A DNA stretch of 64,000 nt, taken from assembly GCF_002097715.1 (NCBI RefSeq), contig NZ_CP020737.1, positions 1,922,001 through 1,986,000 of the forward strand, written 5' to 3'. The stretch comes from Burkholderia ubonensis subsp. mesacidophila. GTDB taxonomy: Bacteria > Pseudomonadota > Gammaproteobacteria > Burkholderiales > Burkholderiaceae. The position numbers were made by a program, and so were the translations under genes. Shown one piece after another: positions 1 through 8,073 of this stretch. The number at the start of each line of letters is the position of its first letter. The stretch's first letter is position 1. The notes beneath the pieces are model-generated. The model was not told where the DNA came from. It saw nothing but the letters and a program-made list of their open reading frames with translations, and ran no database searches.

Positions 1-6
1 AGGACT

Positions 7-75
7 ACGGGGCTACCCCGTGGATGAGATCGGCTCCCCGATGCGTCGCAAGAGCCGCGATTGCGCGTTGCGCAA
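7..75 (+). other. Three consecutive short hairpins upstream of the reverse transcriptase
   Basis: Three perfect stem-loops follow one another: ACGGGG at 7-12 with CCCCGT at 16-21 (3-nt loop), ATCGG at 29-33 with CCGAT at 38-42 (4-nt loop), and TTGCGC at 61-66 with GCGCAA at 70-75 (3-nt loop). They end 54 bases before the reverse transcriptase ATG. Retron msr-msd RNA genes lie immediately 5' of their reverse transcriptase, so this may be part of such an RNA. The window starts inside the region, so neither the long msd hairpin nor the a1/a2 pairing can be tested. Confidence 0.35.
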
Positions 76-129
76 GACCGCTCTCGCAGCACCAAGCACG
101 TTGACTCATCGTCCCGCCCATCCATACAT

Positions 130-1479
130 ATGCGTTCATCCGTCTACGACACCACGCGCGCGATCGCCGATGCGATGCTGGCCGGGCCGCCGGACCCCGG
201 CGGCGTGGCCGCGCGCATGGCGGCCGTGCTCGGCGATGCTCCGCCGTGGGTGCACGACGTCGCGCGCGACGCGATCGCGCGCTTCGGCGGGCGCTGGGCC
301 GCCATCGAGCCCGGCGACCTGGCGCGGCTCATCGCCGAAGCGCCGGGATTTGTCGCCGCGTGGCGCAGCGACAGCCCGCCCGCCATCGCCCGCATCCTGC
401 CGCGCCCCGCGGTGCAGCGGCCGTTGCCGCCGGCGCTCGGCGCGCTCGATCTGCCGCAGTGGTCGACGCCCGGCGATCTCGCCGGCTGGCTCGGCGTCGC
501 CGTGCCCGACCTCGACTGGCTGGCGGACCGGTGGCGCGTCGCAGCGCGCGGCAGCGACACGCCGCTGCATCACTACACGTACCACGCGTTCGACAAGCGC
601 GACGGCGGTTGCCGCCTGATCGAGATTCCGAAGGGCCGCCTGCGCGAAGCACAACGCAGCCTCCTGCACGGGCTGCTCGATCGCGTTCCGCCGCACGATG
701 CCGCGCACGGCTTCCGCAAGGGGCGCGGCATCGTGTCGTTCGCCGCGCCGCATGCGGATCGCGTCGTCGTGATCCGGTTCGATCTGGCCGACTTCTTCGC
801 GTCGGTCAGCGCGGCGAAAGTTCATGCGCTGTTCGATACGCTCGGCTATCCGGTCGAAGTCGTCAGGACGCTGACCGCGCTTTGCACCAACCGCGTGCCG
901 TCGACGCGGCTCTTGGCGCCCGACCTGCGTGACCGGCTCGACTGGTCCGGCCGCCAGCGCTACCGCAACCGGCACCTCCCGCAGGGCGCGCCGACGTCGC
1001 CCGCGCTTGCCAACCTGTGCGCATTCCGGCTTGACACGCGGCTGGCCGCGCTCGCGCGCTCGCTCGATGCGACCTACACGCGCTATGCGGACGATCTCGC
1101 CTTCTCGGGCGGCGCCGTGCTGGCGCGTGCGACGGAATGGCTGAAGATCAGGGTCGCCGCGATCGCGCTCGAGGAGGGCTTCGCGCTGCAATTGCGCAAG
1201 ACGCGGGTGATGCGGCGCGGCGTCCGGCAGCGGCTCGCCGGCGTGGTCGTCAACCGGCACCCGAATCTTGCGCGCGATGAATTCGACACGCTGAAGGCGA
1301 TCTTGACCAACTGCGTGCGCCACGGGCCGGCGTCGCAGAACCGCGATGCGCATCCGGATTTTCGCGGCTATCTCGCCGGGCGCGTCGCGCACGCGACGAT
1401 GCTGAACGCGGCGCGCGGCATGAAGTTGCAGGCGATCTTCGACAGGATCGCGTGGGATGCGGGCGAGATCGACGCCTGA
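130..1479 (+). CDS. Retron-type reverse transcriptase (RNA-directed DNA polymerase)
   Basis: This 449-aa protein copies RNA into DNA. The RT palm motifs are clear: RFDLADFF (first catalytic Asp, about residue 218), the LPQGAPTSPALANL block (about 283-296) and the catalytic YADD box at 319-322. The retron-type positions are degenerate: SFAAPH stands where retron RTs usually have NAxxH, and RLAGVVVN where VTG is usual. About 150 residues precede the polymerase domain with no recognised motif; long amino-terminal regions are also known in myxobacterial retron RTs. I chose the ATG at 130 over the in-frame TTG at 61, which lies inside a hairpin. No effector gene follows: the next gene is convergent. 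It could be a retron RT or another defence-associated RT; the RT assignment itself is secure. Confidence 0.88.
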   Translation: MRSSVYDTTRAIADAMLAGPPDPGGVAARMAAVLGDAPPWVHDVARDAIARFGGRWAAIEPGDLARLIAEAPGFVAAWRSDSPPAIARILPRPAVQRPLPPALGALDLPQWSTPGDLAGWLGVAVPDLDWLADRWRVAARGSDTPLHHYTYHAFDKRDGGCRLIEIPKGRLREAQRSLLHGLLDRVPPHDAAHGFRKGRGIVSFAAPHADRVVVIRFDLADFFASVSAAKVHALFDTLGYPVEVVRTLTALCTNRVPSTRLLAPDLRDRLDWSGRQRYRNRHLPQGAPTSPALANLCAFRLDTRLAALARSLDATYTRYADDLAFSGGAVLARATEWLKIRVAAIALEEGFALQLRKTRVMRRGVRQRLAGVVVNRHPNLARDEFDTLKAILTNCVRHGPASQNRDAHPDFRGYLAGRVAHATMLNAARGMKLQAIFDRIAWDAGEIDA

Positions 1480-1521
1480 GTTGTTCGGTACTTGGCCGCA
1501 TCCCGCGCAGGCCGGCCGCCG

Positions 1522-1974
1522 TCACAACGGAAGCGGCCGGTCCTGAAAAATGCTCTTCATCACGAGCGTGGAGGTCAACCGGAGTACGGACGGCAACGGC
1601 AGCAACCGGCGGTCATAGAGCGTCTGGAATGCCTTCAGGTCCCGCGTGACGACGTGCAGCATGTAGTCGGGCTCGCCGAACAGGCGCTCGGCCCGCGTGA
1701 TCTCGGGAATATCGATGAGCGCGTCCTCGAACGACTGAACGTTCTCGCTGCTGCCTTCACGCAGGGTCGCAAAGACGATCGCGGAAAAATTCAGCCCGAC
1801 CGTGGCGGGGTCGATCGTGGCGCGGTATCCGCTGATCACCTGCGCATGCTCGAGCGCGCGCAGCCGGCGCTGGCACGGCGAAAGGCTCAAGCCGACCCGT
1901 TCGCTCAGCTCCGTGATCGAAAGTCGTCCATCCTGCTGAATCTCGGCAAGAATCTTGCGGTCTATTGCGTCCAT
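1522..1974 (-). CDS. Lrp/AsnC family transcriptional regulator
   Basis: This 150-aa protein has the classic Lrp layout. An amino-terminal winged helix-turn-helix (MDAIDRKILAEIQQDGR, then ITELSERVGLS) is followed by an alpha/beta effector-binding RAM domain with the typical EITRAERLFGEPDYMLHV segment. Members form octamers and usually sense amino acids. The start at 1974 gives the canonical MDAIDRKIL beginning; the frame stays open further upstream without family similarity. It is divergent from the LysE-type exporter at 2094 across 119 bp, the usual arrangement for an Lrp regulator controlling an amino-acid exporter, so it probably regulates that gene and itself. Confidence 0.93.
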   Translation of the reverse strand: MDAIDRKILAEIQQDGRLSITELSERVGLSLSPCQRRLRALEHAQVISGYRATIDPATVGLNFSAIVFATLREGSSENVQSFEDALIDIPEITRAERLFGEPDYMLHVVTRDLKAFQTLYDRRLLPLPSVLRLTSTLVMKSIFQDRPLPL

Positions 1975-2093
1975 GCGCGAAATGTTAGCGCTGCAACCAC
2001 CGATCTGGCAAGAAATAGGGAGCACCTTCCGGGGTCAAAACCGTACCATTTGCGCCCTCGGGCGGTGGCGCCCGCCTAACCGGAAGTGAAGCA

Positions 2094-2723
2094 GTGGAAG
2101 CTAGTTTGTTGACGGCGTTCTGGATCGTCTCGTTTTCGTTGGTCATGGTCCCGGGCGCCGACTGGGCCTACGCGATTTCGGCAGGCCTGCGCGGCAGCGT
2201 GGTCGCGCCCGCCGTCGGCGGGATGTTGCTCGGCTACCTCGCGATCACGTTGGTCGTCGCAGCAGGCGTCGGCACGCTGGTCACGAGTGTTCCGGCGTTT
2301 CTGTCCGTCCTCACCGTCGTCGGGGGCGCCTATCTGCTCTGGCTGGGCGTCAGGACGTTGCTGCACCCGTCGTCGGAACTCTCGGTCGGACAGGAGCAGG
2401 TCCAGAATAGCCGGCTGGGCTGGTCGTTCAAGGGGTTTGCGATCAGCGGCCTCAATCCCAAGGCCATTCTGCTGTTCGTCGCGCTCTTGCCGCAGTTCAC
2501 GCGGCGCGATGCCGGATGGTCGGTCTCCGCTCAGATCGTCGCGCTGGGCCTGCTGCACATGATCAACTGCGCGGCGGTTTACTCCGTTGTCGGCCTCGGC
2601 TCGAAGGCCGTGCTGAGCACTCGGCCCAAGGCAGCACGGATGGTGAGCCAGCTTTCCGGCGCGGCGATGGTCGTGGTTGCGGTCATATTGTTCGGCGAGC
2701 AGGTTTTCGCATTCGCGCGGTAA
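2094..2723 (+). CDS. LysE/RhtB family amino-acid exporter
   Basis: This 209-aa integral membrane protein has about six hydrophobic segments and the LysE family signature near the amino terminus (VPGADWAYAISAGLRGS, residues 20-36). A conserved central GLNPKAILLFVALLPQF segment follows. The family exports amino acids or derivatives by exchange with protons. The start is a GTG; an in-frame TTG four codons later is an alternative. It is divergent from the Lrp regulator at 1522-1974, which suggests induction by its substrate amino acid through that regulator. The substrate cannot be read from the sequence. Confidence 0.92.
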   Translation: MEASLLTAFWIVSFSLVMVPGADWAYAISAGLRGSVVAPAVGGMLLGYLAITLVVAAGVGTLVTSVPAFLSVLTVVGGAYLLWLGVRTLLHPSSELSVGQEQVQNSRLGWSFKGFAISGLNPKAILLFVALLPQFTRRDAGWSVSAQIVALGLLHMINCAAVYSVVGLGSKAVLSTRPKAARMVSQLSGAAMVVVAVILFGEQVFAFAR

Positions 2724-2762
2724 GGGGTTGCCGGCATGTGCGGCCGTCGTCCCGTGACCCGG

Positions 2763-2788
2763 GTGACGGGTCGCCGCGGACCCGTCAC
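2763..2788. terminator. Perfect 10-bp hairpin between convergent genes
   Basis: GTGACGGGTC at 2763-2772 pairs perfectly with GACCCGTCAC at 2779-2788 around the loop GCCGCG. It lies between the ends of the converging LysE-type and S10 peptidase genes. There is no T-tract on either side, so it may be a bidirectional transcript end or RNA-stabilising hairpin rather than a textbook intrinsic terminator. Confidence 0.5.
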
Positions 2789-2801
2789 CGCCCTCAAAGG
2801 C

Positions 2802-4412
2802 TCAGTACGGCGTGCGGGTCGAACGCCGGCGATATCTCGCAACACCTGTGGTTGCCTTCCGCTCAGGCTGAATCGCAGCCTTGATCACCTCGACATGTGC
2901 GTGCGCGTCCCCATAAAACGACGAAAGGTCCGCCTTCATTGCAGTTCTTGATGCATTGTCCAGGTAGATCATGTGGCCCGACGGATAATTCCTGATCGTC
3001 AGGTTGCTCACGATCTGTGCGTTGTCCAGCGGCATGCTCTCGAAAGTGAGTTTGGTTTGGAAAAATGGCGTCACCGCGTCGTAATACCCGTTTGCGGAAA
3101 ACACCCTCAGGTAGGGATTGACGGCCATCGCCGCAGCAAGGTCGCCTGCCGTGTAGAGGCTCGCGATCCCGCCTTTTTCGGCTCCCGTCGGGTCGACATG
3201 GCTGAAGTCCCAGTTGGCGAACGCCTGGTCGTTCAGGTCCATGAACGGCGATATCGACGTGTATTGCAACTCGTCGTTCAGATACACGTTCCACATGGCT
3301 GTATACACGCCACCCACGGCAGAGATCGTCGGATCGTTGCCGCCTGAATTCGGCGAGATATTGCCGGCAATGCCGGTGTCTTTCCCGGTAACACGGCCGT
3401 CATACAGGCCGACAGCCAGCCCGGCGTCCAGCAGGAGACTCGTCAGGAACGTCGAGCCGTTTCCCGCTGACGGGTCGAGCCGCCAGTACCGCAGAACCAC
3501 GGGCGGGATGCCGAGGATGTCGCTGAGATGCTGCAGCACCTCGGGATCGACTTTGGGGAAAGTGTCGAGTGCATTCGCATAGGGGCCGTTCGCGAATTTT
3601 TCCACCTTGTCCATGAAGCCGGGCAGGTCGTGAGGAACCGGAGACACGGTGACCTTCTTGTGGAACCAGGCGTCAGCCGCAAGCGTCGGGAGGAGTCCCG
3701 GCGGGTTGCTCTGCTGCGAATAATCGAGAATCGACGACTGCAGTACGACTCCGTTCAGATCCACACCGTCTTCGTGCAGCATCCAGGTGAGCACGGCGGT
3801 GCGTGGCGTTCCATAGGATTCCCCGAACAGATACTTGGGCGAATTCCATCGGTCGAACACGGTCAGGTAACGCTTGATGAATTGCTTGATGCAACCTGCA
3901 TCCTGGTCAACGCCCCAGAAATCCTTGTTGACGTTGGGTTCAATCGCTGTCGAGTATCCGGTGCCAACAGGATCGATAAACACCAGGTCACTTTGATCGA
4001 GCAAGCTGTCCGGGTTGTCTTCCAGCGCGTAGGGCGCCGGCGGCGTGAAGCTCGGCATGCTCGTCTTTATCCGCCTCGGCCCGAATGAGCCCAGCAGCAG
4101 GAAAACCGACGATGAGCCGGGACCGCCGTTATAGAAAAAGGTGACCGGCCGCGTGGACGGCGCCGCGTCGTCGACCGTGAATGCCACGAAGAACAATTTG
4201 GCGGCCGGACGTGCGCTGTAGGCGTCGGTTGTCACGAGATGACCCGCTCGCGCCGTATAGGCAATCGACTTTCCGTTGAGCTTCAGCGTGTGATGAGTGA
4301 TCGCGGCATTTTCGGTGACGTCGCTGACTGAATCGCCCGGACCGTACCCGTAGGGTGTCGTGTCGACAAGGGGTTGATCGGGTTGAGCTCCATTCCTTGC
4401 AATTGCATTCAT
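2802..4412 (-). CDS. S10 family serine carboxypeptidase-like protein
   Basis: This 536-aa alpha/beta-hydrolase peptidase of family S10 would remove carboxy-terminal residues. Visible motifs are NGGPGSSS at 95-102 (oxyanion region), the nucleophile in FGESYG (Ser at 199), an Asp in GYYDAVTP and the catalytic His in SGHMIYL near the carboxy terminus. The start at 4412 has a GGAGAT Shine-Dalgarno about 6 nt upstream. From this start no signal peptide is seen, although many S10 enzymes are secreted; the frame continues upstream but becomes very basic. It is transcribed alone, convergent with the LysE-type gene. Confidence 0.9.
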   Translation of the reverse strand: MNAIARNGAQPDQPLVDTTPYGYGPGDSVSDVTENAAITHHTLKLNGKSIAYTARAGHLVTTDAYSARPAAKLFFVAFTVDDAAPSTRPVTFFYNGGPGSSSVFLLLGSFGPRRIKTSMPSFTPPAPYALEDNPDSLLDQSDLVFIDPVGTGYSTAIEPNVNKDFWGVDQDAGCIKQFIKRYLTVFDRWNSPKYLFGESYGTPRTAVLTWMLHEDGVDLNGVVLQSSILDYSQQSNPPGLLPTLAADAWFHKKVTVSPVPHDLPGFMDKVEKFANGPYANALDTFPKVDPEVLQHLSDILGIPPVVLRYWRLDPSAGNGSTFLTSLLLDAGLAVGLYDGRVTGKDTGIAGNISPNSGGNDPTISAVGGVYTAMWNVYLNDELQYTSISPFMDLNDQAFANWDFSHVDPTGAEKGGIASLYTAGDLAAAMAVNPYLRVFSANGYYDAVTPFFQTKLTFESMPLDNAQIVSNLTIRNYPSGHMIYLDNASRTAMKADLSSFYGDAHAHVEVIKAAIQPERKATTGVARYRRRSTRTPY

Positions 4413-4732
4413 CGCAGATCTCCGTTTTCGGTTCACGATTTCCATGCACTCGCAGCTCCGACGGTATCTCTTGCGCACCCGTCGGCACATCCGGGATCAG
4501 GTTTTATTAATAGTGTTTTCGTGTGTGGACATCGCGAAGTATAGGAAAGCGCCAGTCGTTTCCAAGCTGCGTTTCCACCATCCGCGCGCGCCATCGAACA
4601 GAGCGCTTTGAACCGGTCCGAAAATTCCAGGGCAGGCCGGACCGACGGCGACCGTTTCACTACCCGGCGCAATGGCTTTTATTGCTTCGCGTGTCCGTAG
4701 CCTTCTCGGGTATCGTTGCGGCAAGGTCGCCG
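4413..4732. other. Gene-less stretch upstream of the S10 peptidase gene
   Basis: This 320-bp interval separates the end of the DUF6765 gene from the start of the S10 peptidase gene, both on the minus strand. It contains an AT-rich patch around 4500-4520 (TTTTATTAATAG) that is unusual for this GC-rich DNA and may hold the S10 promoter. No convincing small gene or RNA is visible. Confidence 0.4.
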
Positions 4733-5830
4733 TCAGGAAGCGCACAGGCCGAAGCGCGGCAGCAGGTCGTGCAGCACGAACAACCGCTGGTATTGCACTG
4801 CGTCGTGGAAGCGTTTCCAGTCAGACGTGAGGAAAGCGGGCGCAAATTTGAAAGTCTCCTCTCTTTCGGCTTCGGGATCCTGCGGATCCTTGCCGAGGGC
4901 GAGCATCTTCCACGAGGTCGGGCCTTGGCTGGCGTAGGCGATCTCAACCGGACCGAACGAGAACATACCGTTGGCGATCGCGGCAATCCAGGTCTGATGC
5001 CGCGCTTCGCCATCGATCTCCTGGGTGCCGCGCAGCAGGCCGTCGATTGCGGTCTCATCAGCGCTCGGCAGGGGCACGTCCACCAACGTCTCATCGCCGG
5101 CGACGTAGCGCCGAACCATATTGAAGGCGCCGCGCGCGGCAGCGAGGAAGTCGGTCGGGTTATCGCGCCGTACCTGTTCGCCATTCTTGCGCGTGAAGTG
5201 CCATCGAATGAACGGGAGGTCGGGAAACGTCGTGGCCGCGGCGTGTCCCACCGGGAGGAAATCGGCGAGGTATTCCGCCAGTTTCTGCTTGAGGCCGGTC
5301 ATCTCGGCATAGGCGGGGGAGCCGTTGTAAGCGGGACTATCCTCCACGCCAACGTCGGCGAGGTCGTTGAGATCGCACCTGCCGCCCACGAACTGCTGGT
5401 GCGCCCACGTATCGACATAGGTATGCAGCGCCACGCCGAGCCGGTGCAGCGCAAAGGGCAGTTCGCGGCGACGGATGCAGTCCTCGACCATTGCGCGCGC
5501 GACCTCGCTATCCGGCTTGCACATCAGCCGATGCAGAAAATCCTCTTCGGGTGTGCCGCCCGGCGGCGGCGCGGCATTGCCGGGCAGAAAGTGGAAGGGC
5601 AGCCAGACCAGGCGGTTGTCCGCCGCTTCGGCGTTCTTCGTGACGTCCAGCATCTTGTGCGAAGACGTGACTCGCACGTAGCGCTCGCCGCTGTCGAACT
5701 GCAACGGGCCGTCACAGGTTGCGTCGTCGACATATTGGGCGGCTTGGGCCACCGTGCTCGCCTGATCGTGCGGCAGTCCGCCGAGCCGGGCGGCCACGTA
5801 GGTGACGGCGTGATGGAAGTCGATTTGCAT
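4733..5830 (-). CDS. DUF6765 family protein
   Basis: This 365-aa protein begins MQIDFHHAVTYVAARLGG, like proteins of the DUF6765 family. It contains several conserved His/Asp-rich stretches, including HRLGVALHTYVDTWAHQQF around 170-190, which resemble metal-dependent phospholipase C/nuclease-like helical folds. No signal peptide is seen. The start at 5830 has a GGAGGG Shine-Dalgarno. It is divergent from the hydrolase-led operon at 5976, sharing a 145-bp promoter region, so a link to the same lipid or ester metabolism is possible. Catalytic function is unproven. Confidence 0.75.
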   Translation of the reverse strand: MQIDFHHAVTYVAARLGGLPHDQASTVAQAAQYVDDATCDGPLQFDSGERYVRVTSSHKMLDVTKNAEAADNRLVWLPFHFLPGNAAPPPGGTPEEDFLHRLMCKPDSEVARAMVEDCIRRRELPFALHRLGVALHTYVDTWAHQQFVGGRCDLNDLADVGVEDSPAYNGSPAYAEMTGLKQKLAEYLADFLPVGHAAATTFPDLPFIRWHFTRKNGEQVRRDNPTDFLAAARGAFNMVRRYVAGDETLVDVPLPSADETAIDGLLRGTQEIDGEARHQTWIAAIANGMFSFGPVEIAYASQGPTSWKMLALGKDPQDPEAEREETFKFAPAFLTSDWKRFHDAVQYQRLFVLHDLLPRFGLCAS

Positions 5831-5975
5831 GCGGCCCTCCGCGAAGGGGACTACGAGCACGAACGAACACGCCGGCACGGTCATACGGACGTGGATCGAC
5901 GCTAGCCACGGCGCGGTTGACATTGTCAAGTACTTGTTCGATGCTGTCCATATAAGAAGTAAGAAGGGGACTCCC

Positions 5976-6995
5976 ATGCGACAGGAAGAGGTTGTTGCGT
6001 TTCGCGCTGACGACGGCCATGGGTGCAACCTCATTCACGTCCGCGGCGCCAGCCGGCCGACGAAGGAGCCCATCCTCCTGGTACACGGAGCCGGTGTTCG
6101 AGCCGACATCTTTCGTCCCCCTAACGACACGACTTTCGTCGACGCATTGATCGACGAGGGCTACGATGTCTGGCTGGAAAACTGGCGCGCCAGCATCGAT
6201 CTTCCACCCTGCCAGTGGACGCTGGACGACGCAGCCCTGTACGACCACCCGGCTGCCGTGCGTAAAGTCGTCGAGCTGACGGGCGCGGCTTCGATCAAGG
6301 CGGTGGTGCACTGCCAGGGATCGACCAGCTTCATGCTGTCGGCGGTGGCCGGTCTCGTTCCGCAGGTCGACACCGTCGTGTCCAACGCCGTGTCGCTGCA
6401 CCCGCAGGTTTCGTGGATCTCGCGGCTCAAGGGGCGCTACGCACTGCCCATCGTCGGCTCGATAACCGACTACCTCAATCCTCAATGGGGCGAGCACGCC
6501 ACGGGTGTCGTGCCGAATCTGCTCAAGGGCCTCGTGCTGCTCACGCACCACGAATGCGCAAACGGCGTCTGCCGCTTTTCCAGCTTTACTTACGGCACCG
6601 GATTTCCCGTGCTGTGGCGCCACGAAAATCTCAGCGATGCGGTGCACGACTGGATCCGGCAGGAATTCGCCAATGTCCCGATCTCGTTCTTTCGACAGAT
6701 GACCCGATGCCTGGATGCCGGCCATCTGGTGTCGAAGCTGCCCGGACTGCAGGCCGACCCGACGGCGCAGCCGCCGAAGACGCGGGCGCGCTTCGCGTTC
6801 ATCGCAGGCGAGCTCAACGACTGTTTCAAATGGCAGAGTCAGCAAGCCACGTTCGACTGGTTCGAGCGCCACCGGCCGAACTATCACGAACTTCACGTGC
6901 TGGGCGGCTACGGTCACCTCGACATCTTCATTGGAAAGAACGCCGCGCGAGACGTGTTTCCCGTCTTGCTCGCGGCACTGGCTGCGCGTCACTGA
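5976..6995 (+). CDS. Alpha/beta hydrolase, first gene of the patatin/GMC operon
   Basis: This 339-aa cytoplasmic alpha/beta hydrolase has an HGAG oxyanion motif at 37-40, a nucleophile elbow HCQGSTSF (Ser116) and a carboxy-terminal GGYGHLDIF with the probable catalytic His. It probably cleaves an ester. An AAGGGGA Shine-Dalgarno lies just before the ATG at 5976; the frame opens earlier without family similarity. Only 26 bp separate it from the acetoacetate-decarboxylase-like gene, and the order hydrolase, decarboxylase-like, patatin, GMC oxidase indicates one pathway acting on a lipid, steroid or terpenoid-like substrate. The substrate is unknown. Confidence 0.88.
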   Translation: MRQEEVVAFRADDGHGCNLIHVRGASRPTKEPILLVHGAGVRADIFRPPNDTTFVDALIDEGYDVWLENWRASIDLPPCQWTLDDAALYDHPAAVRKVVELTGAASIKAVVHCQGSTSFMLSAVAGLVPQVDTVVSNAVSLHPQVSWISRLKGRYALPIVGSITDYLNPQWGEHATGVVPNLLKGLVLLTHHECANGVCRFSSFTYGTGFPVLWRHENLSDAVHDWIRQEFANVPISFFRQMTRCLDAGHLVSKLPGLQADPTAQPPKTRARFAFIAGELNDCFKWQSQQATFDWFERHRPNYHELHVLGGYGHLDIFIGKNAARDVFPVLLAALAARH

Positions 6996-7021
6996 TCCCT
7001 GGCAAGCAAAGGAGATCGCAG

Positions 7022-7921
7022 ATGGCTATACCGAGGCGACAGACGTGGCTCGCGGGCCGCCATGCGTTGGTCGACGACATCCCGTTCCGGATGCCGGTCG
7101 CGTCCCAGACTTCGCCGGCGTTGATGGCGGTGTTTTCGATCGATCTCGAGGCGGCGCGCCGCGTGATTCCCGGCAACGAGATCCATCCGTTTCAGCTCTG
7201 GCGCCGCGGTTTGCTTGTCGTGACGGTGATCGACTATGTGATCACCAACATCGGCCGCTACGTCGAGTACTCGATCGCCATCGCGTGCACTCACGGTCGA
7301 CGTCCGGCTCCGCGCCTGTTGCCGGGCCTGCTGATGAAGGCCTTCGGTACCGGCCAGTACGTGGTGGACCTGCCCGTGTCGACCGAGATTTCGGTCAAGG
7401 GCGGCCGCGGTATCTGGGGCATGCCCAAGCACCAGGCCAGTCTGGACTTCGTGATTGGCGAGCGCTGGGTGAGCAGCCAGTACGACCTCGACGGCAAGAT
7501 GATGATGCGCATCGACGTGACGAAGCCGAATTCGGCGTGGTTGCCCGTCAGCACGGGCGCAGTCAATTACTGCTGCTTTCGCGGCATGCTCATGAAGTCC
7601 TACATCTATTTCAAGGGCAAGCTCGGATTCTCGCTGTTCGCACCCGGCTCGGCACGCCTGTTCATCGGCGACCACCCGCGCATGGCCTGGCTGAAGACGC
7701 TGGATATCGATCCCATCCCGGTCGCCACGGGTTTTTTCCCATCCACGGCGGGTGTACTCGACGACTATTTCGAATGCTGGTTCGTGACCGAGCCCGAGCC
7801 GCCCGCACAACCGATGCCCGGCCTCGAGACCACGTACCCGCTCGGCCAGTCGCAGCAATGGCTCGCACCGCCGGCCCGCCCGGCTGACTGGGAATCCGCG
7901 CCATGTCCGGCCGCCTGCTGA
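7022..7921 (+). CDS. Acetoacetate decarboxylase family protein
   Basis: This 299-aa protein belongs to the acetoacetate decarboxylase (ADC) superfamily. The core signature is visible around residues 135-150 (GGRGIWGMPKHQASLDF, holding the lysine-containing conserved strand), preceded by VDLPVSTEISV. Classical enzymes form a Schiff base between substrate and Lys, but many ADC-like proteins in such operons have other roles, so decarboxylation is not certain. GGAG precedes the ATG at 7022. The 3' end overlaps the following small membrane-protein gene by 19 bp, which indicates translational coupling. Confidence 0.87.
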   Translation: MAIPRRQTWLAGRHALVDDIPFRMPVASQTSPALMAVFSIDLEAARRVIPGNEIHPFQLWRRGLLVVTVIDYVITNIGRYVEYSIAIACTHGRRPAPRLLPGLLMKAFGTGQYVVDLPVSTEISVKGGRGIWGMPKHQASLDFVIGERWVSSQYDLDGKMMMRIDVTKPNSAWLPVSTGAVNYCCFRGMLMKSYIYFKGKLGFSLFAPGSARLFIGDHPRMAWLKTLDIDPIPVATGFFPSTAGVLDDYFECWFVTEPEPPAQPMPGLETTYPLGQSQQWLAPPARPADWESAPCPAAC

Positions 7922-8073
7922 TTGCCAACCACGCGTTCCTGCTGCTGTTTGCGTCGATGTTCGTCGCTTGGGGCGTGATGCACGGCGTATTCATTTGGGC
8001 GGCGCTGCCGGTGGCGGTATTCGACGGAGCCAGCGGCCTGCTCTATCTCGACTTGCGACGCAGAGGGGGATGA
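7903..8073 (+). CDS. Small membrane protein (56 aa) within the hydrolase-GMC operon
   Basis: This short gene starts at ATG 7903 inside the 3' end of the decarboxylase-like gene and ends at TGA 8071-8073, which overlaps the ATG of the patatin gene as ATGA. The 56-residue product has about 45 mostly hydrophobic residues (LLIANHAFLLLFASMFVAWG, then VFIWAALPVAVF) forming one or two membrane helices. It ends with a positively charged DLRRRGG tail, probably cytoplasmic. Overlaps at both ends strongly suggest a genuine gene. It may anchor operon enzymes at the membrane; that role is inference. Confidence 0.7.
   Translation: MSGRLLIANHAFLLLFASMFVAWGVMHGVFIWAALPVAVFDGASGLLYLDLRRRGG

Noticed and set aside
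1..129. Calling a complete retron msr-msd gene
   Set aside because: Only three short hairpins are visible and the window cuts the region; a1/a2 pairing cannot be shown.
4433..4672. A 79-codon minus-strand frame upstream of the S10 peptidase gene
   Set aside because: No ribosome-binding site and no recognisable sequence; it overlaps the probable promoter region.
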